Of a DNA stretch of 17,500 bases, positions 1-8,595 are shown one piece after another. The position numbers were made by a program, and so were the translations under genes. Source of the stretch: Halisarca cf. caerulea (taxonomy: Eukaryota; Porifera; Demospongiae; Chondrillida; Halisarcidae); the NCBI GenBank assembly GCA_963170055.1, contig CAUJGJ010000397.1, positions 6,257,501-6,275,000 on the forward strand. The letters are read 5' to 3'. Every line of letters begins with the position of its first letter. The stretch's first letter is position 1. The notes beneath the pieces are model-generated. The model did not search any database, was not told where the DNA came from, and worked only from the letters and a program-made list of their open reading frames with translations.

Positions 1-1219
1 AACTGCAGTCGAAACGCTTGGCATCTCACCTTTGGAAGGACTGCTTTCAAATAGTAGAATTAACTGAAAATGTGAGACAACAAAAGGATTCGTCCTTTTC
101 AGACCTGTTGAATCGTGTTCAAGTAGGAAAGCAAACGGAACAGGATATTAAATTGCTGGAAAGTCGCATGGTGGCAGGAAACAACATTGATCTTTCAAAG
201 CCCCCATTTGAAAAGGCTCTAAGGTTGTTTCCTCGTGTTGCAGATTGCAATACATTTAATGAAGGAGAATTGATGAAACTCTCTTAAAATACTGCAATCT
301 TTGAATTTGAAGCCGATCATGTGCTTTTAGAAAACAGAAGATCGACTTATGGGGCAGTCTCGTATGAGAAAGTTACTGAAGAATTAATTCCAGAGGATGA
401 CAAGGAATGTGGAGGACTACCAAGAAGGCTAAAGATGGCACTAGGAGCTGAAGTTATGCTACGACGTAACATCAAGTGTGGAGATGGGCTAGTGAATGGA
501 GCCCAAGGAGTCATTGTGGGATTCAAGTGGGGTGGAAAACAGAGTATACAGCCCTCACATGGAGCCTTACCTGAAATTGTATATGTAAAGTTTCACGATC
601 CAAGAGTTGGACAGTTTACCAAAATCTGCATCCCCAATGGACAACAGGAGGCAGTGGCCATTGAACCCATGTCGGTGTGATTCTATGGACGGCAAGGCAC
701 TGTTATACAGCGGACTCAGATACCCTTGATTTTGTGTTGGGCTGCCACTTTACACAAAGTGCAAGGTCTGTCACTTGATTCTGCTGTGTTGGACTCGGAG
801 AGAAAGTGTTTGAGGCTGGAATGTCTTATGTGGCATCAAGTCGGGTGAGGACATTAAATGGCATAGTACTGGTGAAATTTGAACCCAAGAAGCTTTATGC
901 CAACAAAAGGGTGGACAAGGAAATGGAGCGTTTGAGACGTACACAGCATGCCGTTGCTTGTAGTCAGCCAAGTCAAGACAATTCAGAGGTGCTGCGGGTG
1001 GATTTGTCACAGTCTCAGGAGGATGAACCACCCACTTCTCTTCAAGATAGAAGCATGATGGAAACACATTTGGATGACTTTTTGAGGGACGTCTTGGAGG
1101 AAATGAAGAGAGACGTACCAGTAGTACAATTATCAAGTCAAGAAATTCACACAACATGTACAAAGGAGGTGAAAGAATTTATGCACAACATTGAGGACAT
1201 TCTCAGAAGTAACAAGTAA
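1..1219 (+). pseudogene. PIF1-family helicase, C-terminal half, decayed and cut by window start
   Basis: The reading frame is open from base 3, so the N-terminal part, including Walker A/B, lies outside the window. Visible family marks are the LTENVRQ helicase motif (about 69-89), the GAEVMLRRNI...DGLVNGAQG block (about 447-510), the ATLHKVQGLSLD motif VI region (about 745-780) and YVASSRV (about 828-847). These are typical of PIF1-like DNA helicases, and in animal repeats most often of Helitron/Helentron Rep-Hel proteins. The frame is broken by an in-frame TAA at 285-287, an in-frame TGA at 678-680 and a one-base frameshift near 800-806; homology continues after each. The tail after about 900 is poorly conserved and ends at TAA 1217-1219, inside the hairpin module that follows. 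It could be a host PIF1 copy, but the decay and OTU/hairpin neighbours favour a dead mobile element. Confidence 0.85.
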
Positions 1220-1270
1220 TTCGAGTTAAAAACTCGTGGGGGCTGCCGCCCCACACACTCGAATTACTTG
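1213..1270. repeat. 5' stem-loop of the module
   Basis: Arms 1213-1226 (CAAGTAATTCGAGT) and 1257-1270 are perfect reverse complements (14 bp). An inner GC stem of the type GTGGGG...CCCCAC sits in the loop. The left arm contains the PIF1 stop codon. Copy 2 keeps the structure with compensating C-to-T and G-to-A changes in both arms (GAGT/ACTC flanked by TTT/AAA), which argues that pairing itself is preserved. Confidence 0.8.
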
Positions 1271-1334
1271 CAAAGCATTGGAGTGTAAGTGCACAGCTGA
1301 ACATTCATTGAACATACTGTTTATTGTAACTGGA

Positions 1335-1386
1335 CAATTGTTTTGAAAACAATTGCCATATTTGGCAATTGTTTTCAAAACAATTC
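1335..1386. repeat. Large internal palindrome of the module
   Basis: Left arm 1335-1358 pairs with 1363-1386 (23 of 24 positions) around a 4-nt centre. Each arm is itself built from CAATTGTTTT and AAAACAATTG, so it can also form two smaller hairpins. The same palindrome is present in copy 2 (about 12729-12780). Confidence 0.85.
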
Positions 1387-1467
1387 CTATAACTCATTCT
1401 TGTATAAATTCATACTTCTCTATTACTATTGTATAAATTCTCTATTATAAGACTTTTCTTCAAATCC

Positions 1468-1471
<4 letters not shown>

Positions 1472-1538
<67 letters not shown>
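1472..1538. repeat. (TA)n microsatellite inside the module
   Basis: About 67 bases of uninterrupted TA. Copy 2 has about 34 bases at the same internal position, so the tract belongs to the module and has changed length since the copies diverged. Confidence 0.97.
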
Positions 1539-1540
<2 letters not shown>

Positions 1541-1580
1541 GACGAGCGTTACACACCGGAAGTCCAAATGAAAACAATAT

Positions 1581-1603
1581 AGGGGCTGCCTGCGGCAGCC
1601 CCT
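1581..1603. repeat. 3' terminal hairpin of the module
   Basis: AGGGGCTGCC pairs with GGCAGCCCCT (10-bp perfect stem, TGC loop), followed by AAAAA. Identical in copy 2 (12546-12568). A short GC-rich hairpin just before the 3' end is typical of rolling-circle Helitron-type termini; it could equally serve as a transcription stop or a replication fold. Confidence 0.85.
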
Positions 1604-1618
1604 AAAAAGAGAGAGTCA

Positions 1619-2320
1619 ATGAAAGCATTAAAGGAATTGATGGAAGCTATCAAGATTATTATGGAAACTTTAATAAACTAGGTTAACAAACAGGAAAATG
1701 GCATTTTTAATGTGGAAACTCATGTGGTGGACATGTATGTACAAGAGGAACTTTTGCCCTCATTTACATCACAATATGTTCCAGTGAGGACAACAAGCGA
1801 TGGGAACTGTATGTATAATACCATCTCCATTCCACTGCATGGCACAGAAGAATATGCAGAACATCTGAGAGCAATCACTTTGTACAGCTTATTAGAAAAT
1901 GAGGAGCATATGTTTGAGGTGATGAAGCCTAGTACACAACTATTATTACATAATGTGGATCGAAATGAAGAAAATATTACAGCAATTACAGAAAGGGAAT
2001 GGATCAAACTTTTGCAAGAAGCAGCTCAAGACCAATGCTGGGGAAATCATTTCCACTTACATGCCTTGTGTCTTATGTTAAAGAGGCCAATATACATGTA
2101 TGGCTATATGCAACACAGAAGTGTAGGAAAACTTGACAGAGTGAATGTAAACAGTTCATCTGTGGAAATTGAATGATTGTTTCAACAGAAAGACAGGAGA
2201 ACGAACAATCACATCAAGTATTTGCCTTTGGTTGAAGAATACCCCGCCATCAGAGGGTTTTTCGACTCTTCTCATTTCAATGTCATTTACATAGTAAATG
2301 AAGTTAACATGACTGGGTAG
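1619..2320 (+). pseudogene. OTU-type cysteine protease domain, decayed
   Basis: One continuous frame, starting with an ATG 11 bases after the module's AAAAA tail, encodes a short possible coiled coil, then an OTU domain. The catalytic region reads SDGNCMYNTIS, with Cys codon 1808-1810, followed by the typical LRAITLYSLLENEEH helix region. The second catalytic residue is in SSHFNVIY, with His codon 2273-2275. Two in-frame stops interrupt it, TAG at 1679-1681 and TGA at 2174-2176, and the His box lies after the second. OTU domains hydrolyse ubiquitin chains and also occur, with unclear role, in animal Helitron/Helentron proteins. The nearby PIF1 remnant fits that origin, although OTU lying 3' of the helicase is not the order I would expect within one Rep-Hel protein. 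Confidence 0.78.
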
Positions 2321-2671
2321 GAGGGGGGCGCTTAACTAAGAATCCTCGGAACATTAGTATGCTAGAATAGAAGCCTCTCCCCAGCAGTGGTTGAAGGATC
2401 GATGCGGTATACTTCGAACAAGCAATTAATTAAATCGTATCGTCTGGGTTCATGCGAATTATCGAGGAGGCAGGAGTAGGGGAAGGTTCGTTTCACGTGC
2501 TGGGCGGGCCTCGGGCGGGCTAACTAGCATAATAGATGGTACAAGTGCAGTCTCTACCCAGTGCTAGCATTGAGGCAACCCTGCGAGCTTTCAAGAGCCC
2601 TCTTATCATCATCAAAGTAGCGATTTATTCTTGTTTTTTCTTCACCGCCGTTTGTTGGGTCAATTTTGGAG
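2321..2671 (+). other. Presumed 5' leader of the DIRS-like element, no gene
   Basis: The base composition changes here from AT-rich to GC-richer, and the segment leads into gag. It should hold the element's 5' terminal repeat. I looked for direct or inverted similarity with 7174-7460 and found none I could defend, so the boundary is unknown. An open frame at 2536-2967 overlaps gag in another frame and is not supported. Confidence 0.4.
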
Positions 2672-4062
2672 ATGACTTCCCCACCTTGCTCGTCGGAACT
2701 CACCCCGATATCTCAGGGGCCTCCCTCCGTGTCTACAACGAGGCCCACGTCCTCTCCGCCACTCGTGTCTGGATCTCCCAATCTGAGCCAACAGCTGGAC
2801 CTGCTGCTATCACTACCACCGGACCGTCTCAAGGAACTCCTCCAGATGGCGGCAAGCAGGCTTCAGTCCGGGAACAACCCCGCCGTCCCGCCTCCTTCTG
2901 CCGGGACAACCCTGACATCTGCCGCACTCCTCAATGGCGGAACAGTGACGTCCACGGACTCAGGTGAGCCTCGGTAGCTAGGCTGAGAGGGTAGCATTAG
3001 GCGGGCTTATGGGCACTGCTCTTAAAGAGGCGTCCATACAGGGAAGGGCAGGTAACCCCTGCGGGTAGGCAAAAGGCGCGGGGGAGGCATTTAGGTAGGC
3101 ACGGTTAATCAGTGGATGATGGCTGATTTTATCTTTTCATTGGCGTTGCAGGCTGGTTGTCTCCCCCAGGCGCACTCACGCATATCAGCGTGTCCTCAGG
3201 CACAGGCACCAGTCCAGGGGAGGTTCTATCAACGTGGCTGGCCCAGGGCACCCCCCTGCCTACCATCTCCCTCACCCCTTCGGGCGGGGCTACCCAACGT
3301 CGGACGGTCTGCGACACAGGGGAGCCGCTGTCCCCAAAGGTTCTCCAGCTAATGAAGACCCTGAAATTTGTGGAGCTTCACAAATTCCTTCCTGCCCCCT
3401 TGCTGCGGGCGATAAACCCACTGACCAGTAACAACAGCTGTTGCCACTCCCACGGATGTTGCCACCCCCACGCCTCACCCCTGGACAAGCACTCCTCCAA
3501 GACGGTGGGGGACATTTTCACCTGGGCACTCTGCTTTAACCGATTTATCGCGGCAGCGGCCCCCTTCCATCCGGGGAAGGTCTCTCAGTTTTTGGCATAC
3601 GCCAACACCATCTTGCGGGCATAGTTGGAGTTCAAGGGGGATGGCTGGCGAATGTATGATAGAGCCTTCAGACTACAGGTCTCCGGACGCCCCGCGGAGG
3701 ATTGGGCCATTCTCAATCTACCCCTATATGCATGGCTGTTCACTGCCCAGTCCAGGCGGCGAAACTCGTGTTGATATTGCTCAGGACGTGACCACCTGAC
3801 TCACCAATGCCCGTGGGGAGTGGATGTGGCACGACCCATGACGACGGACAACACCACCCGCAGCGAAGCACCGGTTTGCCTTTCATGGAACGCAGGGGCT
3901 TGCCGGTTTCCGGCAGCGTGCAATTTCAGGCACGTCTGCTCCACCTGCCTGGGCCCCCATCGGGCACGTGAATGCTACCTGGGGACACCCCGTCGGAGGC
4001 TGCCAGGGCCGCCCCCTCCCGAGCCGCCACGTAGGCCCAAATTTATGGCATCCCCACAGTAA
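2672..4062 (+). pseudogene. gag: DIRS-like gag with zinc knuckle, spliced, two in-frame stops
   Basis: The structural, RNA-binding protein of the retroelement. The first ATG is at 2672. The N-terminus is Ser/Pro/Thr-rich with a Leu-rich helix (LSQQLDLLLSLPPDRLKELL). A GT-AG intron (2964-3151) joins it in frame to the second part. TAG 3622-3624 and TGA 3772-3774 interrupt the frame, but homology-like sequence continues. A CCHC knuckle with spacing C-x2-C-x4-H-x4-C lies at 3769-3810, and the TGA falls inside it. A second Cys/His cluster follows (CLSWNAGACRFPAACNFRHV then CSTC...H...C, about 3877-3975), a pattern I associate with DIRS-family gag. The end is TAA 4060-4062. Confidence 0.7.
2964..3151 (+). 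other. Probable spliceosomal intron in gag (188 bp)
   Basis: The donor is CTCAG|GTGAGC and the acceptor is TTGGCGTTGCAG|GC, preceded by a T-rich tract and a CTGAT branch-like site near 3123. Splicing is phase 1 and joins two different open frames without a stop; unspliced, the first frame hits TAG just after the donor. Introns inside DIRS-type elements are plausible, but expression is not shown here. Confidence 0.65.
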
Positions 4063-4429
4063 TGGGGAGGATAGGGCGGCGGGCTACTTACGCGGGACCA
4101 GGGATCTCAGACAACTGTTAGGCCCGGGGGTTAGGACCTCTAACTTGGGTACCTTATAGGTTCTATTATGCTTATGTGAGTTTGGTTACCCAACAATGAC
4201 AGATTTCTCCTATTATTTTCCATTTAGACATATATTTAGTTTTATCAGTGATTCAGTTACATGACATGTATTGTTGTTATGGCGCAATTGGGCATACGGC
4301 ACAGTCGTAACCAGAGCATATATAAGGGGGGCTGGCAAGGGGGAATCAAGGGTCCTTGGCGTGAGGATTTGTTATATTAAGACTTAGGACAAAAAAAAGG
4401 CAGCGCAACACTGGCGGTAGCTAGATCCA
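4063..4429 (+). other. Non-coding gap between gag and RT
   Basis: No convincing ORF. It contains a GTGAGT donor-like site at 4176 and a TATA-like CATATATAAGG at 4317-4327. A strong pyrimidine tract with CCCCCAG ends at 4521, inside the next open frame. The gap may be a second intron (4176-4521, 346 bp), an internal promoter for the RT-recombinase transcript, or an insertion. None can be decided from sequence. Confidence 0.4.
4317..4327 (+). promoter_or_regulatory. TATA-like box before the RT frame
   Basis: CATATATAAGG in an otherwise GC-rich element, about 100 bases before the open RT frame. In AT-rich animal DNA such a match is common by chance. The location between gag and pol is the only supporting context. 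Confidence 0.25.
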
Positions 4430-6163
4430 ATGGGCAGACTACATAGGGGGGACTTATCCATTTGCGGGTACCTCCCCAGGGTCAGAGACTATCCCATTAT
4501 TTTCCTCTTGTTCACCCCCAGGGCCACACTATGCGTATACGGCAGACCTGTACCAATTGGAGGGGGCATCCACCCACCTTCACTACCCCCCCAGGGCCTG
4601 CCTCAACCATCCCCAACCCCACTCATCCCGGCAACATGGGAGGCAGCACTTCATGCCCACCCGGATAGACGACTAGTACAGTACATTCTGGGAGGGCTTC
4701 AGAAAGGTTTCCACATCGGCTTTCAGCAGGCGAGAGGATCCTTGCAGGCCTCAAGACGCAATATTCCATCAGTATACGAGCACCCAGAGGTAGTCACTAG
4801 CTACCTTAAAGCAGAATGCTCCATGGGACGAGTGCTGGGCCCCTTTTCTTCCCCTCCTCCGGGCCTGCACAGGAGTCGATTCAGGGTCATCCCCAAAAAA
4901 TCTCAACCAGGAAAATGGCGCCTCATCGTGGATCTGTCGGCACCTCATGGCCACAGTGTGAATGATGGCATCCCCAAGGCCCTTTGCTCTTTGCGTTACC
5001 CCTCCTTTGATCTAGCGGTGGAATTGATGTTGAGGAAGGGACCAGGGGCACTCCTTTCAAAACTGGACATCAAAGAAGCGTATAGGATGGTTCCAGTCCA
5101 CCCGGAGGACTGGCTGCTCTTGGGAATGCAGTGGCAGGGGGCCTTTTACATCGACACCCGACTCCCCTTCGGTCTACGGTCAGCCCCAAAGATTTTTACT
5201 GCAGTCGCGGACACTCTCCAGTGGATAATGGCTCACCAAGGCATTCAGTCTTTTCTTCACTACCTAGATGACTTCTTGTTCGTGGAACCTAAGGGATCTC
5301 GGGGCTAGGCCATCCCCAAAGCACTTGCGATATGGGAAGCGTTAGGAGTCCCAGTAGCTCCGAATAAGGTAGAAGGCCCTTGCACCATGCTCTGCTTTCT
5401 CGGGATTGAGCTGGACTCGGTCCACCTTACTGCACGTCTACCGGATGACAAGCTGGCTCAACTAGTGCGTTTGGTAAATGAATGGGGTGACAGGAAGATG
5501 TGCACGAAGCAGCAGCTGCTATCCCTAATTGGAGTCCTCCAGCATGCATCGTCTGTGGTGCGGTTCGGTCGTTGTTTCCTGAGACGAATGATTGACCTGT
5601 CTACAACGGCAGCAGAACCTCAACATCACATCCGGCTAAATAGGGAGTTCAGATTGGGCCTACAATGGTGGGTGTGTTTTGCTCCCCATTGGAATGGAAC
5701 CTGCCTGTTGGCCCTGCTGGAACAGGCAACCCTGGACATCGTAGTACACTCCAACGCCTCGGGATCGTGGGGCTTCGGGGCGGTTGCGACTAGCACCTGG
5801 TTTCATGGCAGTTGGCCCAGCCACTGGGGCAGTGTCAACATTACCGCCAAGGAACTGCTTCCTATCGTCTTGGCAGCAAGCATATGGGGTAAAGAATGGG
5901 CCGGCAAAGCAATAGAGTTTAGATGCGACAATGAGGCCATAGTGGGGGCAATCTCATCGTGGCGCAGTAGAGAGCCTCTCGTAATGCACTTACTTCGCGG
6001 GCTGGCTCTGTTGGCCATGCAGTTCTCATTCCACCTAAAAGCTGTGCATATCCCAGGCATCTCTAATGTGGCAGCGGATGCTCTATCATGGAACAATCTC
6101 CCCCCTTCTTCGCTCAGGTGTCAGAGGCTTCACCAGCTCCCGATCCCATTCCACCAGCTCTAG
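4430..6163 (+). pseudogene. DIRS-like reverse transcriptase plus RNase H
   Basis: Copies element RNA to DNA and removes the template. Recognisable pre-RT sequence starts near 4620 (TWEAALHAHPDRRLVQYIL). RT blocks follow in order: SRFRVIPKK and GKWRLIVDLS, LDIKEAYRMVPVHPED (catalytic Asp), LPFGLRSAPKIFTAVAD, and YLDD with the Asp pair at 5267-5272. An in-frame TAG at 5306-5308 splits the frame, which continues unchanged through the RT thumb. The RNase H domain spans about 5735-6110 (SGSWGFGAV, AKELLPIVLA, CDNEAIV, HIPGISNVAADALS). The usual SDASG is SNASG here: the expected first catalytic Asp is Asn (codon 5753-5755). The true start is unclear; no ATG is compelling, and a splice acceptor may define it. 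Confidence 0.88.
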
Positions 6164-7173
6164 CAGGCATATTCCTCGATCAGCAGCCAGACTGGCTCTC
6201 CAGTACCTGGAGGGATGCCTTCAGCAGCTTCTGTCGGTGGAAGTTGCAGAGTCCACAGCAAGGTCGTATGCATCAGGACAGCGTTGCTACCTCCAGTTCT
6301 GCCAACAAGTGAGTCCCCCCCCCCCCCCCTGCCCGGCTTCCGAGCACCAGCTCATGTTGTTTGCCACATTTCTATCAGAACAGGGCCTGAGTTGGCAATC
6401 CATAAAATGTTACCTTGCAGCAGTCCGCAATCTACATCTAGTTACCGGCTTCCCATTTCCAGGGCATCAGGGCTCCCTCCCTAGGCTCCAGCTCCTTTTA
6501 CAAGGCATCAAACGGGTGTCCTCCAGATGGTCCCCTCAGCAATCCCGGCTACCAATTACACCTAGCATTTTGAGCAGAGTAAGATCTTTCCTGTTTGCTC
6601 AGTCCTGTACCTGGGATAGACGCATGATTTGGGCAGCGATGAACATGTGTTTCTTCGGTTTCTTGCGCTCTGGAGAAATATGCACCCCCTCCAGCACTAA
6701 CTTCGATCCGGGCGCGCACCTGACGATAGCAGATATCTCGGTAGATGACAGGGCATCCCCTTCCTAGTTGTTCGTATGAATCTAAGCCTCCAAGACAGAT
6801 CCTTTTAGAGCAGGTGTTAAAGTAGTACTAGGTGCAACCCTCCAGGAGTTGTGCCCCATCACAGCCATTCTTCCTTTCCTGACACTACGGGGGGTGCAGG
6901 AGGGCCCACTCTTAAAATTCGAGAACGGATCCTACTTGACTGGGGATCGAAGTAAGGCGGTTACTCGAGGCAAGTGGGATTGAATCGTCCAGATACTCAG
7001 GCCACAGCTTCAGGATTGGAGCTGCAACTACAGCAGCACGAGCTGGGGTGGAAAGTCATGTCACCCAGACTCTAGGTTGGTGGCACAGTTCTGCCTATCT
7101 CCTGTATATCAGGCTTCCTCGTGACTCCTTGGCAAGCATCTCAAGTAGGCTGGCATCTCACACAGAGCACTGA
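6066..7173 (+). pseudogene. DIRS-like tyrosine recombinase, frameshifted
   Basis: The integrase of DIRS elements; it overlaps the RNase H frame in another phase, as usual for the order. The N-terminal SAM-like/core-binding region is visible (AESTARSYASGQRCYLQFC, ASEHQLMLFATFL). Box I is GFLRSGE with the catalytic Arg at 6666-6668. The frame stops at TAG 6765-6767, and family-like sequence continues with at least two phase changes (about 6758-6785 and 6965-7000). Box II GHSFRIGAA, with its His and Arg, is at 7000-7026, and the GWWHSSAY..YIR region with candidate nucleophile Tyr codons 7096 or 7105 follows, ending at TGA 7171-7173. A run of 15 C at 6315-6329 lies inside the frame and is a likely site of length change or sequencing error. 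Confidence 0.85.
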
Positions 7174-7366
7174 CAATTGCACGTGACTCTTGAATGCATG
7201 GCAATAGTTCAGTTGTGTGGATATGGTGAACGCATTTATATGGTTGTTAGATGTTTACCTTATCTGATGAAGTTAGCAGGAATAATAATTATTACAACTA
7301 TTACACTCCTTCTAAATGAGATAATTACGGAGGATTAATTTGATTATATACATAACTCAATGATGG

Positions 7367-7440
7367 CTTGGGGGGGAAAGTACCTTTCCTTGGACCTTAA
7401 TGCTCTGTTTCACAGAAACATTCATTGTTTTCCCCCCAAG
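7367..7440. repeat. G7/C6 inverted repeat, possible foldback end of the retroelement
   Basis: CTTGGGGGGGAAA (7367-7379) is complementary to TTTCCCCCCAAG (7429-7440), with a near-palindromic GGAAAGTACCTTTCC beside the left arm. It lies about 200 bp after the recombinase stop and is a candidate structure for the 3' end of the DIRS-like element, but no partner was found at its 5' side. Confidence 0.45.
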
Positions 7441-8049
7441 TGCTTGCAATTAAGTCGAGGTGTGAAAAAAAAAAAAATTATAGTCAAAGTATAGTTAATG
7501 TGATCTAGGTAACGTGGCTATAGCTTACCCTTATGAGGTATAACAAATAACTTAACTTTATAAGGGAGATATATATGACTATAAACCATGCAGGTATGAC
7601 GGTAGGTAAGCATGATCTCAGAGAAAATAGTGGGATCACAGGCTTAATTATTAGCAGGGTTTCTTTTAGGGGGGGGAAGGCCCCCCTTGAAAATTTGGGA
7701 TGGTAATATTTTATAAGTTGTAATGTTAATATTTTTGTTTAAATAGGATCATTACCCCAATATCCATATATAAACACCTTGTCTATAGTTTCTGATCTTG
7801 ACACTATCAGAATTCTCTCTGCTAGGATTGTGTAATTGCCTTATAAGTCATCCATTACAGGAAATTTTGTTGCTGTTTGTTTCCCCTACACAGTAGCATG
7901 AGATAGAGATTAATTTTCTGTCATCTTAAAATTTGTGCCATATGGCAGTGACCATGTACGTACCTCTGCTTATCACTTAAGGAAACTGGTATAGGTCGAA
8001 GATGTTGTCAGGTGGATTATGAAGAAAGCTCTCTGTATAACAGCTGTAT

Positions 8050-8192
8050 TCTATTTAGTGGCTAAGACATGGGCTTGAGGGCTATATGGCATATTAAATG
8101 CACTTGCCCTTGGGCACTGGGTACCGGAGGGTGAGTGTGTTTATCTGCCATACAGCCGGAGTGTCAATGCCTTAACCATTCAGGGTTCTATC
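8050..8192 (-). repeat. Weak tRNA-like (SINE-like) segment
   Basis: Read on the minus strand, TGGTTAAGGCATTGACACTC resembles the D-arm/A-box of Ser or Leu tRNAs. No clean B box (GGTTCGAATCC) follows at the right distance; GGTACCCAGTGCC is the nearest. It may be a decayed tRNA-derived SINE head or a chance match. It is not a functional tRNA. Confidence 0.2.
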
Positions 8193-8345
8193 TAATGGGG
8201 GAGGGAAGCTTCCACCCTAAAACATCAAACTGTATATAGTACAAATTACTATAGAGAAGGCTCTACTTGAGTGTCAAAATCAACCTTCAATGGTCCAAAA
8301 TGGCCTCAAATACTACCGTATATAACCTAAAAACTCAAATTTTCC

Positions 8346-8365
8346 CTGGGGGACAATACCCCCAG
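8346..8365. repeat. Short GC hairpin CTGGGGG/CCCCCAG
   Basis: A perfect 7-bp stem with a 6-base loop, followed by another C run (ACCCCCC). Similar G/C-run units appear at 7668-7686, 8866 and 8916-8930, suggesting scattered copies of one decayed repeat family. Confidence 0.45.
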
Positions 8366-8595
8366 ACCCCCCTAGTTACATCACTGCACTGCATGTGTTT
8401 ATTATAGACATCTAGGATGTCATGTATGTACACATCTGCCTCCTTCCATTTCTTAGTTGAACATTTGTTCTTGACCCCATGATCATTATCCGGAAAGAAA
8501 AAAAAACTGCTACATAGATACAAAAGATGCTATACATGACTGTCTATCACAGATAATATACATGGATGCTCTATATCACAGCATGCCTGCATATA

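Larger units (their letters stand above)
1213..1607 (+). mobile_element. Hairpin-rich ~395-bp repeat module, copy 1
   Basis: This block recurs inverted at 12542-12902 with high identity over its whole length; the length difference is mostly the TA run. In order it has a 5' stem-loop (1213-1270), unique sequence, a large palindrome (1335-1385), a T/A-rich stretch, a TA microsatellite (1472-1538), and a 3' stem-loop (1581-1603) followed by CTAAAAA. Both terminal hairpins contain GGGGCTGCC or its complement, so the ends are mutually complementary. No ORF is supported. It sits exactly between the PIF1 stop codon and the OTU frame. Subterminal hairpins plus a microsatellite and a CTRR-like end suggest a non-autonomous rolling-circle (Helentron-like) element, but no Rep domain is visible to prove it. 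Confidence 0.75.
2321..7173 (+). mobile_element. Degenerate DIRS-like (tyrosine-recombinase) retrotransposon
   Basis: The order gag, reverse transcriptase, RNase H, then a tyrosine recombinase overlapping the RNase H frame is diagnostic of DIRS-order elements, which integrate by a recombinase instead of a DDE integrase or endonuclease. All modules are on the plus strand and all carry disabling changes. The coding part is GC-richer than its surroundings. Terminal and internal complementary repeats of DIRS/Pat/Ngaro type were not found, so the outer limits are those of coding evidence plus leader. No methyltransferase or other accessory ORF was recognised. Confidence 0.85.
7174..8593. other. 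Non-coding stretch after the DIRS-like element
   Basis: No supported gene. It should contain the 3' end of the retroelement in its first few hundred bases. It holds G-run/C-run inverted repeats, a poly-A run near 7465-7477, and a weak tRNA-like segment on the minus strand. The open frame at 8335-8523 shows no conserved motif and is not called. Confidence 0.6.

Noticed and set aside
771..1163. 130-codon minus-strand frame opposite the PIF1 tail
   Set aside because: It is the antisense shadow of the PIF1 reading frame and shows no domain.
1213..1607. Rho-independent terminator reading of the GC hairpin followed by A/T runs
   Set aside because: The genome context is eukaryotic (introns, DIRS, OTU) and the hairpin belongs to a repeated module.
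2536..2967. 143-codon plus-strand frame overlapping the gag start
   Set aside because: Its composition is that of an out-of-frame read of the GC-rich gag; the 2672 frame has the ATG, the intron and the continuing homology.
2321..7440. LTRs flanking the retroelement
   Set aside because: No direct repeats were found between the two flanks, and the tyrosine recombinase makes LTR-type integration unexpected.
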